Of a DNA stretch of 64,000 nucleotides, positions 26,250 to 34,795 are shown one piece after another. The translations under genes and the position numbers were made by a program. Below the pieces are notes generated by a model that did not search any database, had not been told where the DNA came from, and was given only the letters and a program-made list of their open reading frames with translations. Every line of letters begins with the position of its first letter. Positions within the stretch are counted from its first letter, which is position 1. Source of the stretch: an uncultured Shewanella sp. (GTDB taxonomy: Bacteria; Pseudomonadota; Gammaproteobacteria; Enterobacterales; Shewanellaceae). The DNA lies in the NCBI RefSeq assembly GCF_947497935.1, contig NZ_CANMIO010000001.1:310001-374000 (forward strand), written 5' to 3'.

Positions 26250-28421
26250 ATGACTGTTTTCTGGAATATTTGGGTCGTTGGGTTTATCGCTATCTTTCTT
26301 ACCTTTATGGCGTTAGTCATTGTGAAATATTGGCGCGATAACCAGAGTGCCGATAAAGACAAAACCATAGATACCTTCGACGGTATTGATGAAAATGATG
26401 CACCGCCACCTCGCTTGCTGTTTATCTCCTATTTAGTGGCTTTTGCTATCTCAGCCGTTTTTCTAGTGCTTTATCCAGGCCTTGGTAATTGGAAAGGAAT
26501 GATGGGCTGGAAGCAAAGCGATGATGCGCTCAGCTCACCAGTGACCGATCTAACAATGGAAATGGCCACCATCAAGGATAAAAGCTTGTTAGCATTGGCA
26601 GATAATAAAGCGGTGACAGCCAGTGGTGCAGCCTTATTTGAAAACCATTGCGCGGCATGTCACCGCCGTAATGCGCAGGGGCAAAAGCATTTTCCAAATC
26701 TGATTGATAATGAGTGGTTGTATGGCGGCAGTGAGGCTGAGATCTTGCATTCGATAGAAAAGGGGCGACATGGCGCAATGCCTGGCTGGAAAGGCATTCT
26801 ATCGGAAGATCAAATTACCAAAATGGCCTACTACATCGCATCATTACAGCCTCTACGTCGTAACCTAAATGCGCCACAGGTTAAAATCGATTTAGGTAGA
26901 GATATATTCGCTCAATATTGTGCAAGCTGTCATGGCGACGGTACTGTTGCCAACATACAAATTGGTGCTCCATTACTCAATGATGCTATTTGGCTTCATG
27001 GCGGCAGTATTGAAGAGATTAAGCACACCATTGATTTTGGTCTTAACAACTTAATGCCAGGGTTTGAGACCCAGTTAACTAGCGATGAAATCTTAGCAAT
27101 CGGCGCTTATATTACAGAGCAGCGTTTAGAGCGTGATGCTCGGTTAGCAGCGCTAGATCCAGAGGCGGTTAAACGCGGAGAGTATTTAGTTAATGCGGGC
27201 GACTGTGTGGCTTGCCACAGCTCAGAAGGTGGCGAGCGTTTTGCGGGGGGCTTGCCATTTAAGACACCGTTTGGAACGGTATATTCAACCAATATTACAC
27301 CCCATGTGAGTGAGGGTATTGGCGCTGATGATTATGCCGACTTTAAAGCGGCGCTGTTTGAAGGTAAAGGCAGGCACGGTTACTTGTACCCAGCAATGCC
27401 ATACACCTCTTACCAATATTTAAAAGAGCAGGATACTCAAGACTTATGGAGCTATTTGCAGTCGATTACAGCAGTCGCAAGGCAAAACGATAAGAATGAG
27501 ATGATTTTCCCATCAAATATCCGTACCGGATTGTTAGGCTGGAATTTGGTCTTTATGGATACGGCGCCGCTCTCCTATGAAGCTCCAAAGCATGCTGATT
27601 TGGACGAGCAAGAGTTAAAAGAGTGGCAACAGGGTAAGTATTGGGTCATGGGGCTAGGCCATTGTAGTGAATGCCATACCCCACGAAACTTAGCCCAAGC
27701 GTTAATACCCGAAAAGATATTCCAAGGTAATTTGATTGATGGCTGGAATGCACCAGATATTAGTGCGAAAGAGCTTTATCAAGATAGGTGGGATATTGAG
27801 TCGTTAACAGACTTTTTGCACACTGGACATTCGTCTAAAGGCTCTGCTTTTGCGGGGATGGCTGATGTGGTTAAAAACAGCACCAGCTTAATGACCCGTG
27901 ATGATATTAAAACCATTTCGCGCTACTTGTTGGTAGGAGATAAGCACAACACCATTCCAGCCGATACTAAGCAACTAAACCCAACAGGGTTTACGGCAGA
28001 AGCTTATGCAGATAAACAGTTTAATGCTTATTCATTGTACGCAGAGACTTGCGGAGCCTGTCATGGTGAAGATGGTAAAGGTCGTGATCCGATTGCACCA
28101 ACTTTATTGAATAACGGCATTATTATGCACAGCGACCCGTTTAATACGATAGCTGTGACGATACGTGGACTGTCGCCAACCTATTTAGATGAAGAGCGTA
28201 ACTTCATGCCTATGACCAGCTTTCAAAATGTATTGACCGACACAGAGCTTGCAAACCTCATTAGTTTTGTTCGTCATTATTTAGGCGATAGAAAAGAGCC
28301 GGTTACTGCAGAGCAGGTTAAAGCGGTGCGTAAGCAGCTAGAGAAAGCAGGCTTTGCTGGTAACCTGCATACCACGCCCGATATGTATGACCATAAAGAT
28401 GGGGATATTGATATCGATTAG
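26250..28421 (+). CDS. Pentaheme CcoP-like subunit: diheme CcoP fused to a triheme dehydrogenase-type cytochrome c
   Basis: 723 residues, more than twice the usual CcoP (~300). Residues 1-75 carry two membrane helices as in proteobacterial CcoP. Residues ~120-295 contain the two CcoP heme sites (CAACH at 134, CASCH at 224) with the familiar GRHGAMPGWK and NNLMPGFE loops. From ~304 a second module begins, AVKRGEYLVNAGDCVACHSSEGG, with heme sites at 319, 472 (CSECHTPRN) and 601 (CGACHGEDGKG). Its layout (PFGTVYSTNITPH, GLGHCSECHTPRN, GRDPIAPTLL) matches the triheme cytochrome subunit of membrane alcohol/gluconate dehydrogenases. The gene is one intact frame. The extra module could let a periplasmic dehydrogenase or cytochrome pass electrons straight to the oxidase. 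A terminator and a tRNA gene follow. Confidence 0.85.
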   Translation: MTVFWNIWVVGFIAIFLTFMALVIVKYWRDNQSADKDKTIDTFDGIDENDAPPPRLLFISYLVAFAISAVFLVLYPGLGNWKGMMGWKQSDDALSSPVTDLTMEMATIKDKSLLALADNKAVTASGAALFENHCAACHRRNAQGQKHFPNLIDNEWLYGGSEAEILHSIEKGRHGAMPGWKGILSEDQITKMAYYIASLQPLRRNLNAPQVKIDLGRDIFAQYCASCHGDGTVANIQIGAPLLNDAIWLHGGSIEEIKHTIDFGLNNLMPGFETQLTSDEILAIGAYITEQRLERDARLAALDPEAVKRGEYLVNAGDCVACHSSEGGERFAGGLPFKTPFGTVYSTNITPHVSEGIGADDYADFKAALFEGKGRHGYLYPAMPYTSYQYLKEQDTQDLWSYLQSITAVARQNDKNEMIFPSNIRTGLLGWNLVFMDTAPLSYEAPKHADLDEQELKEWQQGKYWVMGLGHCSECHTPRNLAQALIPEKIFQGNLIDGWNAPDISAKELYQDRWDIESLTDFLHTGHSSKGSAFAGMADVVKNSTSLMTRDDIKTISRYLLVGDKHNTIPADTKQLNPTGFTAEAYADKQFNAYSLYAETCGACHGEDGKGRDPIAPTLLNNGIIMHSDPFNTIAVTIRGLSPTYLDEERNFMPMTSFQNVLTDTELANLISFVRHYLGDRKEPVTAEQVKAVRKQLEKAGFAGNLHTTPDMYDHKDGDIDID

Positions 28422-28501
28422 CTAGGTTATTAAGGACTTGAGTTGCATGAATTGATGACAATGATGCGTTTAGTTTCGACAGTCAAATTCAAGGCATGAA
28501 A

Positions 28502-28529
28502 AAGCCGCTTAAATTTCTTTAAGCGGCTT
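28502..28529. terminator. Bidirectional terminator between the cbb3-type cluster and tRNA-Ile
   Basis: 12-bp perfect stem AAGCCGCTTAAA / TTTAAGCGGCTT with loop TTTC. The minus-strand reading ends in TTTTTC, fitting termination of the tRNA/rpoD-side transcript; the plus-strand T-run is weak. Confidence 0.75.
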
Positions 28530-28537
28530 ATCAAAAT

Positions 28538-28614
28538 TGGTGGCCCCTCACAGACTTGAACTGTGGACCTGACGATTATGAGTCGTATGCTCTAACCAAC
28601 TGAGCTAAGGGGCC
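28538..28614 (-). tRNA. tRNA-Ile2 (anticodon CAU, lysidine-modified)
   Basis: 77 bases including an encoded CCA. Acceptor GGCCCCT / AGGGGCC, D-arm GCTC...GAGC, T-arm CACAG-TTCAAGT-CTGTG and anticodon loop CTCATAA. The GGCCCCTTAGCTCAGT start and AATCG context are those of E. coli ileX/ileY, so CAU is expected to be modified to lysidine and read AUA. The outermost anticodon-stem pair (27-43) is a U-C mismatch. Location just downstream of rpoD is the same as ileX in E. coli. tRNA-Met is the alternative but fits less well. Confidence 0.88.
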
Positions 28615-28962
28615 GACTTAAGATAGTCGTCACTATCGAAAGCGCTGAGAAGTATACGAGGTTTGTAAGCGCTTGTCACCAGAGATTTTGCTCGAAATGC
28701 GCTTATACATGCACGACTGCTTATCTGTTAATCAATATTTCGTTAGTTTTTATATTAGCCGTTAATCTGAATAGTACTTTTTGGGGGAATTCAGAAATTT
28801 AGCGCTGAATAGCGAAGGTCGAGCCTTGAGGTATAAGAAGGTTTAATACAGCGAATATTGTTTACTAATATTAATTTAAAGCAAAAAAAAGCTGCCCTTA
28901 GGCAGCTTTTTTATTTGAGGTATCGTACATACTGAACGAATACTCGATTATCAATTACTAGA
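28615..28962. other. 348-bp region between rpoD and tRNA-Ile
   Basis: No ORF is credible. It includes the rpoD terminator at 28889-28908 and presumably the tRNA promoter on the minus strand, whose boxes I cannot fix with confidence. Confidence 0.5.
28882..28908 (-). terminator. Rho-independent terminator of rpoD
   Basis: 8-bp stem AAGCTGCC / GGCAGCTT with loop CTTA at 28889-28908; on the minus strand it is followed by eight T. It lies 55 bases after the rpoD stop. Confidence 0.88.
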
Positions 28963-30807
28963 TTACTCGTCTAGGAATGACTTTAAGATCTCTGAGCGAG
29001 AAGGGTGACGCAACTTACGTAGCGCTTTAGCTTCAATCTGACGAATACGTTCACGTGTTACGTCAAACTGCTTACCCACTTCTTCAAGCGTGTGGTCTGT
29101 GTTCATGTCGATACCGAAACGCATACGCAGTACTTTAGCTTCACGAGCCGTCAGACCTGCTAGTACTTCGTGAGTCGCGTTCTTCAAGCTTTCGCCTGTC
29201 GCTGAATCAAGAGGTAGCTCAAGCGTCGTATCTTCAATGAAATCACCTAAGTGCGAATCTTCATCGTCACCAATTGGTGTTTCCATTGAGATTGGCTCTT
29301 TAGCAATTTTAAGTACCTTACGGATCTTATCTTCAGGCATTAACATGCGCTCTGCCAACTCTTCAGGAGAAGGTTCACGACCCATCTCTTGCAGCATTTG
29401 ACGAGAGATACGGTTTAGCTTGTTGATAGTCTCAATCATATGTACAGGGATACGGATCGTTCTTGCTTGGTCAGCAATAGAGCGAGTGATCGCCTGACGG
29501 ATCCACCAAGTTGCATAAGTAGAGAACTTATAACCACGACGGTATTCAAACTTATCTACCGCTTTCATCAGACCGATGTTACCTTCTTGAATTAGATCCA
29601 AGAACTGTAGACCACGGTTGGTGTACTTTTTCGCGATAGAAATTACTAGACGTAAGTTCGCTTCAACCATCTCTTTCTTCGCACGACGAGCTTTCGCTTC
29701 ACCGATTGACATGCGACGGTTAATATCTTTGATTGCACCGATAGCTAGACCGGTTTCAACTTCAATTGCATCAAGCTTTGCACGACAACGTTGTACATCG
29801 AACTCAACCATTTGTAGACCTTCTACATATGGCTTGCCAGATGCAAGTTCATCGTTGAACCATTCGATGCTGCTTTCATTGCTGGTGTAAACTTTGACGA
29901 AGTTCTTCTTCGGCATTTTGGCTTGTTCAACACAAAGCTTCATGATCAAACGTTCTTGAACACGGACTTTATCCATCATAGAGCGCATGTTCTTAACTAA
30001 GCGATCAAACTGCTTAGGCATCAAACGGAACTCTTTGAAGATCTCGCCAATTTCGAATAGTGCTACAGTCGACTCTGGGTGACCACGGCCTTTTTCTGCA
30101 ATGATTCTTAATGCATTTTCATGGGCAACGCGAAGTGTTGTAAACTTCTCTTTTGCTTCTTCAGGATCAGGACCTTTTGGACCTTCCTCTTCTTCTGCAT
30201 CGTCATCGTCATCATCGTCATCGTCGTCATCTTCGTCATCTAAATCATCATCAGATAACTCTGAACCAACGTGAGTCGCTGTTGGCGCAACATCTTCTGC
30301 ATTTGGATCAACAAATCCAGAAATAATGTCAGAAAGTCTTACTTCTTCGGCTTCGTAACGATCGTATTGCTCTAGGATCATCGCAATCGCTTGCGGATAT
30401 TCCGCAACAGATGCTTGAACCGTGTTGATGCCTTCTTCGATACGCTTAGCGATAACAATCTCGCCTTCACGGGTTAGAAGTTCAACGGTACCCATTTCAC
30501 GCATGTACATACGTACTGGGTCGGTAGTACGACCTAATTCAGCTTCCACTGTTGCAAGTGCAGCAGCGGCTTCTTCTGCAGCATCGTCATCGGTGCTGTC
30601 TTCAGACATCATGATTTCATCAGCATCCGGAGCCTGTTCATAGACTCGAATACCCATGTCATTGATCATCTGGATAATATCTTCAATCTGGTCAGAATCG
30701 ACCATGTCTGCAGGTAAGTGATCGTTCACTTCTGCATAGGTTAAGTAACCTTGCTCTTTACCTTTGGCGAGCAACAATTTAAGTTGCGACTGCGGAGTAT
30801 GATCCAT
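28963..30807 (-). CDS. rpoD: RNA polymerase primary sigma factor sigma-70
   Basis: 614 residues from the ATG at 30807 ([20 protein letters not shown]), which aligns with E. coli RpoD; an ATG three codons upstream is in frame but lacks a ribosome binding site. All regions are present: 1.1 (1-80), 1.2 ([18 protein letters not shown]), the non-conserved insert, 2.1-2.4 (RDLQ-type [44 protein letters not shown]), 3 ([15 protein letters not shown]) and 4.2 ([33 protein letters not shown]). The insert contains an uninterrupted acidic run of Asp/Glu encoded by a GAY repeat at about 30199-30250. Last gene of the rpsU-yqeY-dnaG-rpoD operon. Confidence 0.98.
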   Translation of the reverse strand: MDHTPQSQLKLLLAKGKEQGYLTYAEVNDHLPADMVDSDQIEDIIQMINDMGIRVYEQAPDADEIMMSEDSTDDDAAEEAAAALATVEAELGRTTDPVRMYMREMGTVELLTREGEIVIAKRIEEGINTVQASVAEYPQAIAMILEQYDRYEAEEVRLSDIISGFVDPNAEDVAPTATHVGSELSDDDLDDEDDDDDDDDDDDAEEEEGPKGPDPEEAKEKFTTLRVAHENALRIIAEKGRGHPESTVALFEIGEIFKEFRLMPKQFDRLVKNMRSMMDKVRVQERLIMKLCVEQAKMPKKNFVKVYTSNESSIEWFNDELASGKPYVEGLQMVEFDVQRCRAKLDAIEVETGLAIGAIKDINRRMSIGEAKARRAKKEMVEANLRLVISIAKKYTNRGLQFLDLIQEGNIGLMKAVDKFEYRRGYKFSTYATWWIRQAITRSIADQARTIRIPVHMIETINKLNRISRQMLQEMGREPSPEELAERMLMPEDKIRKVLKIAKEPISMETPIGDDEDSHLGDFIEDTTLELPLDSATGESLKNATHEVLAGLTAREAKVLRMRFGIDMNTDHTLEEVGKQFDVTRERIRQIEAKALRKLRHPSRSEILKSFLDE

Positions 30808-30933
30808 AGATATCATCCAAGTTGGGAAACTGTTAAAACGACGGGCAAAAAACAGCCACGCAAGTCGTCAATTATAGCCTTCGGCGCTTCTCTGTGCTAG
30901 TCCAAGTGTTTACTTTTGAGGCTGAATTTTTAA

Positions 30934-32664
30934 TTAAGCCTTGTTTTTAATCACTGAAATAAGCTTACTAAGCTGTAACCGCTCTTCTTTCGTGAGGTTC
31001 TTCTTCATACTCAGCTCTTGGTATCGTTGCTCAAGATACTGGTTGTTTAACCAAACGAGTGTTTCTTTTAACTTTTGAAGCAAGTTTTCATCCGCCACTT
31101 GATGATCCCATTGGGTCAGTTTTTTTAGGGTGCTGAATTGGTTATCGCCCCTGAACTGTTCAAGTAGTTGTGCGCTGCTTATCACTTGTCCGCGAGTTAA
31201 ATCTAATACAAGGGTCAGCAAGTCAATGCCGGCCATCTGTATATGTTTTAGCGCTGGTTGCTCAGGCAGTTTTTCACCTAAACGTGGGTGCTGTACTAAT
31301 AATGCAATGGCTAATCGCAATGGAGTACCGCGTCCTTTCAACGCTTTGTGCTGACTAGGCTTTTCTGCCGCTTTAGCTGAAAAATTAAATTTTCGCTTAA
31401 GTTCGTCCGCACCATTCATTCTTAGCTTATGGGCTAAATCTTCGAGTAACAGGCTCTGTAATACCGTGTCCTGTACTTTCTCTATAAGTTTAATGGCATT
31501 TTTTGCCAAAACACTCTTATCTTCGTTGCCGTAGGTTTTTGTCAGGTTCTCGAACAAAAACTCGGGTAGTGCCATGGCTTGGTCTATTTGTGCTTCGAAC
31601 TGCTCTTTGCCAATCTGTCTTACCAGCGTATCGGGATCTTCTCCCTCTGGCAGGAACATGAAGCGAACTTGATTACCAGGTTTTAATAGCGGCAGGGCCG
31701 TTTCTAGTGCTCGCCATGCGGCTTCTTTACCGGCTTTGTCGCCGTCATAGCAGCAGATGACTTCTTTTGCACTACGAAGTAATAACTGAAACTGATCAGC
31801 CGTTGTCGAGGTGCCTAGCGAGGCGACCGCATAATCAACGTCAAATTGTGCCAGAGCTACCACGTCCATATAGCCTTCAACAATCAAGACTCTTTGTGGA
31901 TCGCGGTGACGCTGCTTTAATTCATATAGGCCGTAAAGCTCATTGCCCTTATGAAATATGGGCGTTTCTGGAGAATTCAAGTACTTTGGCGTACCGTCCC
32001 CTAACACTCGGCCGCCGAAGCCGATGACTCGTCCGCGCCTATCTCTAATTGGGAACATGAGTCGGTCACGGAATCGGTCGTATCGTTTACCGCTGTCATT
32101 CTCGATGACCATACCTGCGGTTAATAGCTTATCTTGCGAATCTTGGTTTTGGCGGTAACGGCTCAGTAAGCCATCCCAACCATCGGGTGCAAAGCCGATA
32201 TTGAAGTGTTCAACCACTTCTTTTGAAAGGCCTCGATGCTCAAGGTAATCAAGGACTTTTTGTTTATCTGTGTGTTGTCTTAGCTGACTTTGAAAGAAGT
32301 TACTGGCTTCTTCCATTAACTGATATAAATCGCGGCTTAGTTCTTGGTCGCGTGGCTTACCTGTGCCTTGTTCCCTTGGGACTTCGAGTCCGAGTTGTCC
32401 GGCGAGTTCTTCAATGGCATCAACAAAGTCGAGTCGGTCATATTCCATGACAAAATCGATGACGTTGCCGTGCGCGCCGCAGCCAAAACAATGGTAAAAC
32501 TGTTTATCTCTGCTAACGGTGAAAGAGGGAGATTTTTCGCTATGAAAAGGACAACAGGCAGAGTGGTTTTTACCCGCCTTTTTAAGGGGCACTTTTGGGT
32601 CGATTAAATCGACAATATCAGTGCGAGCTACTAGCTCATTAATAAAATCACGAGGTATCGCCAT
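30934..32664 (-). CDS. dnaG: DNA primase
   Basis: 576 residues. N-terminal CHC2 zinc finger with ligands Cys38, His41, Cys59 and Cys62 (CCPFHSEKSPSFTV, YHCFGCGAHGN); central catalytic core with the TOPRIM segment (VLIVEGYMDVVALAQF, CCYDGDKAGKEAA); C-terminal helicase-binding domain. It makes RNA primers at the fork with DnaB. It is preceded by the yqeY gene, an internal terminator and a 17-bp tandem repeat, so its expression is probably lower than that of rpsU. Confidence 0.97.
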   Translation of the reverse strand: MAIPRDFINELVARTDIVDLIDPKVPLKKAGKNHSACCPFHSEKSPSFTVSRDKQFYHCFGCGAHGNVIDFVMEYDRLDFVDAIEELAGQLGLEVPREQGTGKPRDQELSRDLYQLMEEASNFFQSQLRQHTDKQKVLDYLEHRGLSKEVVEHFNIGFAPDGWDGLLSRYRQNQDSQDKLLTAGMVIENDSGKRYDRFRDRLMFPIRDRRGRVIGFGGRVLGDGTPKYLNSPETPIFHKGNELYGLYELKQRHRDPQRVLIVEGYMDVVALAQFDVDYAVASLGTSTTADQFQLLLRSAKEVICCYDGDKAGKEAAWRALETALPLLKPGNQVRFMFLPEGEDPDTLVRQIGKEQFEAQIDQAMALPEFLFENLTKTYGNEDKSVLAKNAIKLIEKVQDTVLQSLLLEDLAHKLRMNGADELKRKFNFSAKAAEKPSQHKALKGRGTPLRLAIALLVQHPRLGEKLPEQPALKHIQMAGIDLLTLVLDLTRGQVISSAQLLEQFRGDNQFSTLKKLTQWDHQVADENLLQKLKETLVWLNNQYLEQRYQELSMKKNLTKEERLQLSKLISVIKNKA

Positions 32665-32693
32665 TAGTGTTGTTAAATGCCGCCTTTATTACG

Positions 32694-32754
32694 TGAAATC
32701 AAAAGTTGCTTGAAATCAAACGTTTCGTGAAATCAAACGTTTTGTGAAATCAAG
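32694..32754. repeat. Four-copy 17-bp tandem repeat upstream of dnaG
   Basis: TGAAATCAAA starts at 32694, 32711 and 32728, and TGAAATCAAG at 32745, an exact 17-base period. The intervening bases are close to CGTTTYG, and copies two and three are nearly identical. It lies 30-90 bases before the dnaG start, in its likely 5' leader. Confidence 0.85.
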
Positions 32755-32772
32755 TTTGGGAATTTCGAAAAC

Positions 32773-32796
32773 AAACAAGCCGCGCAGAAGCACGGC
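32773..32796 (-). terminator. Internal terminator/attenuator between yqeY and dnaG
   Basis: On the minus strand GCCGTGC / GCGCGGC forms a 7-bp stem (one G-U pair) with loop TTCT, followed by TTGTTTGTTTTC. E. coli has an equivalent terminator between rpsU and dnaG in this operon, so partial termination is expected here. Confidence 0.6.
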
Positions 32797-32819
32797 TCAT
32801 TCATGCAATAAAACTAAAG

Positions 32820-33263
32820 TTACTTGAGTTTTGCACGGATCATAGCGCCAATTGCCGCCATGTCAGCTCTACCCATTACCTTTGGTTTTAATGCTCCCAT
32901 TACTTTACCCATATCCGCCATGGTGGACGCGCCCATCTCAACGATGCTTGCATCAACTAGTGCAATAACTTCTTCTTCAGAAAGAGGTTGAGGCAGAAAT
33001 TTTTCTAAAACTAGAATTTCTTCTGCTTCTATTTGCGCTAGTTCGTCACGACCTGCTGCTTCATATTGAGCAATAGAGTCACGACGCTGTTTTACCATTT
33101 TGGTTAAGACCGCTATAGCTTGGTCGTTAGTCAGAGTCTCGCGGGTGTCCACTTCAACTTGCTTAACGGCGGCTAGTGCCATACGAATAGTCCCCAAACG
33201 CAGCTTTTCTTTCGCGCGCATGGCTTCCTTCATTTGGTCTTTTAGCTGATCAACTAGGCTCAT
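32820..33263 (-). CDS. yqeY: GatB/YqeY domain protein
   Basis: 147 residues from ATG 33263 (MSLVDQLKDQMKEAMRAKEK); longer in-frame starts would run into rpsU. The YqeY/GatB tail pattern is clear: LGTIRMALAAVKQVEVD, LTKMVKQRRDSIAQYEAAGRDELA, EEILVLEKFLPQPLSEEE and the C-terminal GKVMGALKPKVMGRADMAAIGAMIRAKL. The domain is related to the tRNA-interacting tail of GatB, but its exact role is unknown. It starts seven bases after the rpsU stop. Confidence 0.9.
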   Translation of the reverse strand: MSLVDQLKDQMKEAMRAKEKLRLGTIRMALAAVKQVEVDTRETLTNDQAIAVLTKMVKQRRDSIAQYEAAGRDELAQIEAEEILVLEKFLPQPLSEEEVIALVDASIVEMGASTMADMGKVMGALKPKVMGRADMAAIGAMIRAKLK

Positions 33264-33270
33264 AATGAGA

Positions 33271-33486
33271 TTAGTATAAACGTACGCGACGTGCGTTTTC
33301 GCGAGAAAGCTTCTTAGCAAGACGCTTAACTGCAGCGGCTTTAGCACGCTTACGTGCAGTAGTTGGCTTCTCGTAGAATTCACGAGCGCGAACGTCAGCT
33401 AGGATACCAGCTTTTTCACAAGAGCGCTTGAAACGACGTAGAGCTACGTCGAATGGTTCGTTTTCACGTACTTTAATAATTGGCAT
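33271..33486 (-). CDS. rpsU: 30S ribosomal protein S21
   Basis: 71 residues, the usual S21 length: [27 protein letters not shown], then [20 protein letters not shown] and the basic tail. First gene of the macromolecular-synthesis operon. A good ribosome binding site (AAGGGGTGATG) precedes it. S21 assists initiation on the 30S platform. Confidence 0.97.
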   Translation of the reverse strand: MPIIKVRENEPFDVALRRFKRSCEKAGILADVRAREFYEKPTTARKRAKAAAVKRLAKKLSRENARRVRLY

Positions 33487-33558
33487 ACGCCATCACCCCT
33501 TAGGTGTAGGTTGTATTGAGACAATTACTTGACTCAGATAATTTAAAAATGGTGCGGA

Positions 33559-33588
33559 ATTCTATACCGACTTGCACCCTCTTGTAAA
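33559..33588 (-). promoter_or_regulatory. Probable sigma-70 promoter of the rpsU operon
   Basis: On the minus strand TTTACA (33583-33588), 16 bases, then TATAGAAT (33559-33566), about 70 bp upstream of rpsU. Hexamers and spacing are near consensus; the call is by eye. Confidence 0.45.
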
Positions 33589-33714
33589 CCCCTTAAAGTG
33601 ATCAGAATGAGGCTGATTAGGCGATATTATCCCCAGACCGCGATAGGGCTATGGAGTAATTAAAGCACAGCAGGTAGAATTGGCGCTAGTTATGTTAACC
33701 GAAGACGAGAAATA

Positions 33715-34731
33715 ATGCGGGTTTTAGGTATAGAAACATCCTGTGATGAAACAGGTATTGCGGTTTATGATGATGACAAGGGCTTGCTATCGCATACGCT
33801 CTATAGTCAGGTCAAATTGCATGCTGATTATGGTGGAGTGGTGCCAGAGCTTGCATCTCGCGACCATGTTCGCAAAATTGTGCCTTTAATTCGTCAAGCG
33901 TTAGCCGATGCTGATATGAGCATCGATGATCTCGATGGTATCGCTTACACCAAGGGGCCAGGTCTTATTGGCGCGCTATTGGTTGGTGCTTGTGTGGGGC
34001 GTGCCCTGGCTTTTTCATGGGATAAGCCAGCAATTGGCGTACATCATATGGAAGGTCATTTGTTAGCACCTATGCTAGAAGATGACGTACCTGAGTTTCC
34101 GTTTCTTGCCTTGTTAGTTTCAGGCGGACACTCCATGATTGTTGGGGTTGAAGGTATTGGACGATACACGGTTCTTGGTGAGTCTGTTGATGATGCAGCC
34201 GGTGAAGCGTTCGATAAAACCGCTAAGCTTATGGGGCTGGACTATCCAGGTGGTCCAAGACTGTCAAAGCTTGCGGCTAAAGGTGTGCCAAACAGCTACC
34301 GCTTCCCACGTCCAATGACAGACAAGCCTGGACTAAACATGAGTTTCTCGGGCCTTAAAACCTTTGCTGCCAACACGATTGCCGCCGAACCTAAAGATGA
34401 ACAAACTCGCGCCAATATCGCCTGTGCGTTTGAAGAGGCCGTTGTCGATACGTTAGCAATTAAGTGTAAGCGTGCTCTAAAGCAAACAGGTTATAAGAAC
34501 TTAGTGATTGCCGGTGGGGTGAGCGCGAATACTCGGCTACGTTCATCTCTGGCCGAGATGATGCAGAGTTTAGGCGGCAAGGTATATTACCCTCGCGGTG
34601 AGTTTTGTACCGATAATGGTGCGATGATCGCCTACGCGGGTCTGCAGCGTCTAAAGGCGGGTCAGGTTGAAGACTTGGCGGTAAAAGGCCAGCCAAGATG
34701 GCCGCTTGATACGCTAGAACCTGTCGACTAA
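33715..34731 (+). CDS. tsaD: tRNA N6-threonylcarbamoyladenosine transferase subunit
   Basis: 338 residues, Kae1/Qri7/TsaD family: [19 protein letters not shown], metal-binding HHMEGH with His111/His115, [45 protein letters not shown] and [14 protein letters not shown]. It transfers the threonylcarbamoyl group to A37 of ANN-decoding tRNAs with TsaB/TsaE, so it also acts on the neighbouring tRNA-Ile type. It is divergent from rpsU, the standard gammaproteobacterial arrangement. Confidence 0.97.
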   Translation: MRVLGIETSCDETGIAVYDDDKGLLSHTLYSQVKLHADYGGVVPELASRDHVRKIVPLIRQALADADMSIDDLDGIAYTKGPGLIGALLVGACVGRALAFSWDKPAIGVHHMEGHLLAPMLEDDVPEFPFLALLVSGGHSMIVGVEGIGRYTVLGESVDDAAGEAFDKTAKLMGLDYPGGPRLSKLAAKGVPNSYRFPRPMTDKPGLNMSFSGLKTFAANTIAAEPKDEQTRANIACAFEEAVVDTLAIKCKRALKQTGYKNLVIAGGVSANTRLRSSLAEMMQSLGGKVYYPRGEFCTDNGAMIAYAGLQRLKAGQVEDLAVKGQPRWPLDTLEPVD

Positions 34732-34751
34732 GGGTAAAGAATAAATAGAAA

Positions 34752-34779
34752 AACGGCGCTCATTGAGCGCCGTTTTTGT
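34752..34779. terminator. Bidirectional terminator after tsaD
   Basis: 9-bp stem AACGGCGCT / AGCGCCGTT, loop CATTG, T-run on the plus strand and an A-run (T on the minus) on the other side. It serves tsaD and the convergent oxygenase gene. Confidence 0.85.
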
Positions 34780-34795
34780 TATTACAATCTTGTCG

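Noticed and set aside
30199..30250. Direct-repeat array as a CRISPR or VNTR outside genes
   Set aside because: It lies within rpoD and encodes its acidic spacer; not a CRISPR.
32820..33383. YqeY start at 33383
   Set aside because: It would overlap rpsU on the same strand; the ATG at 33263 gives the standard YqeY start.
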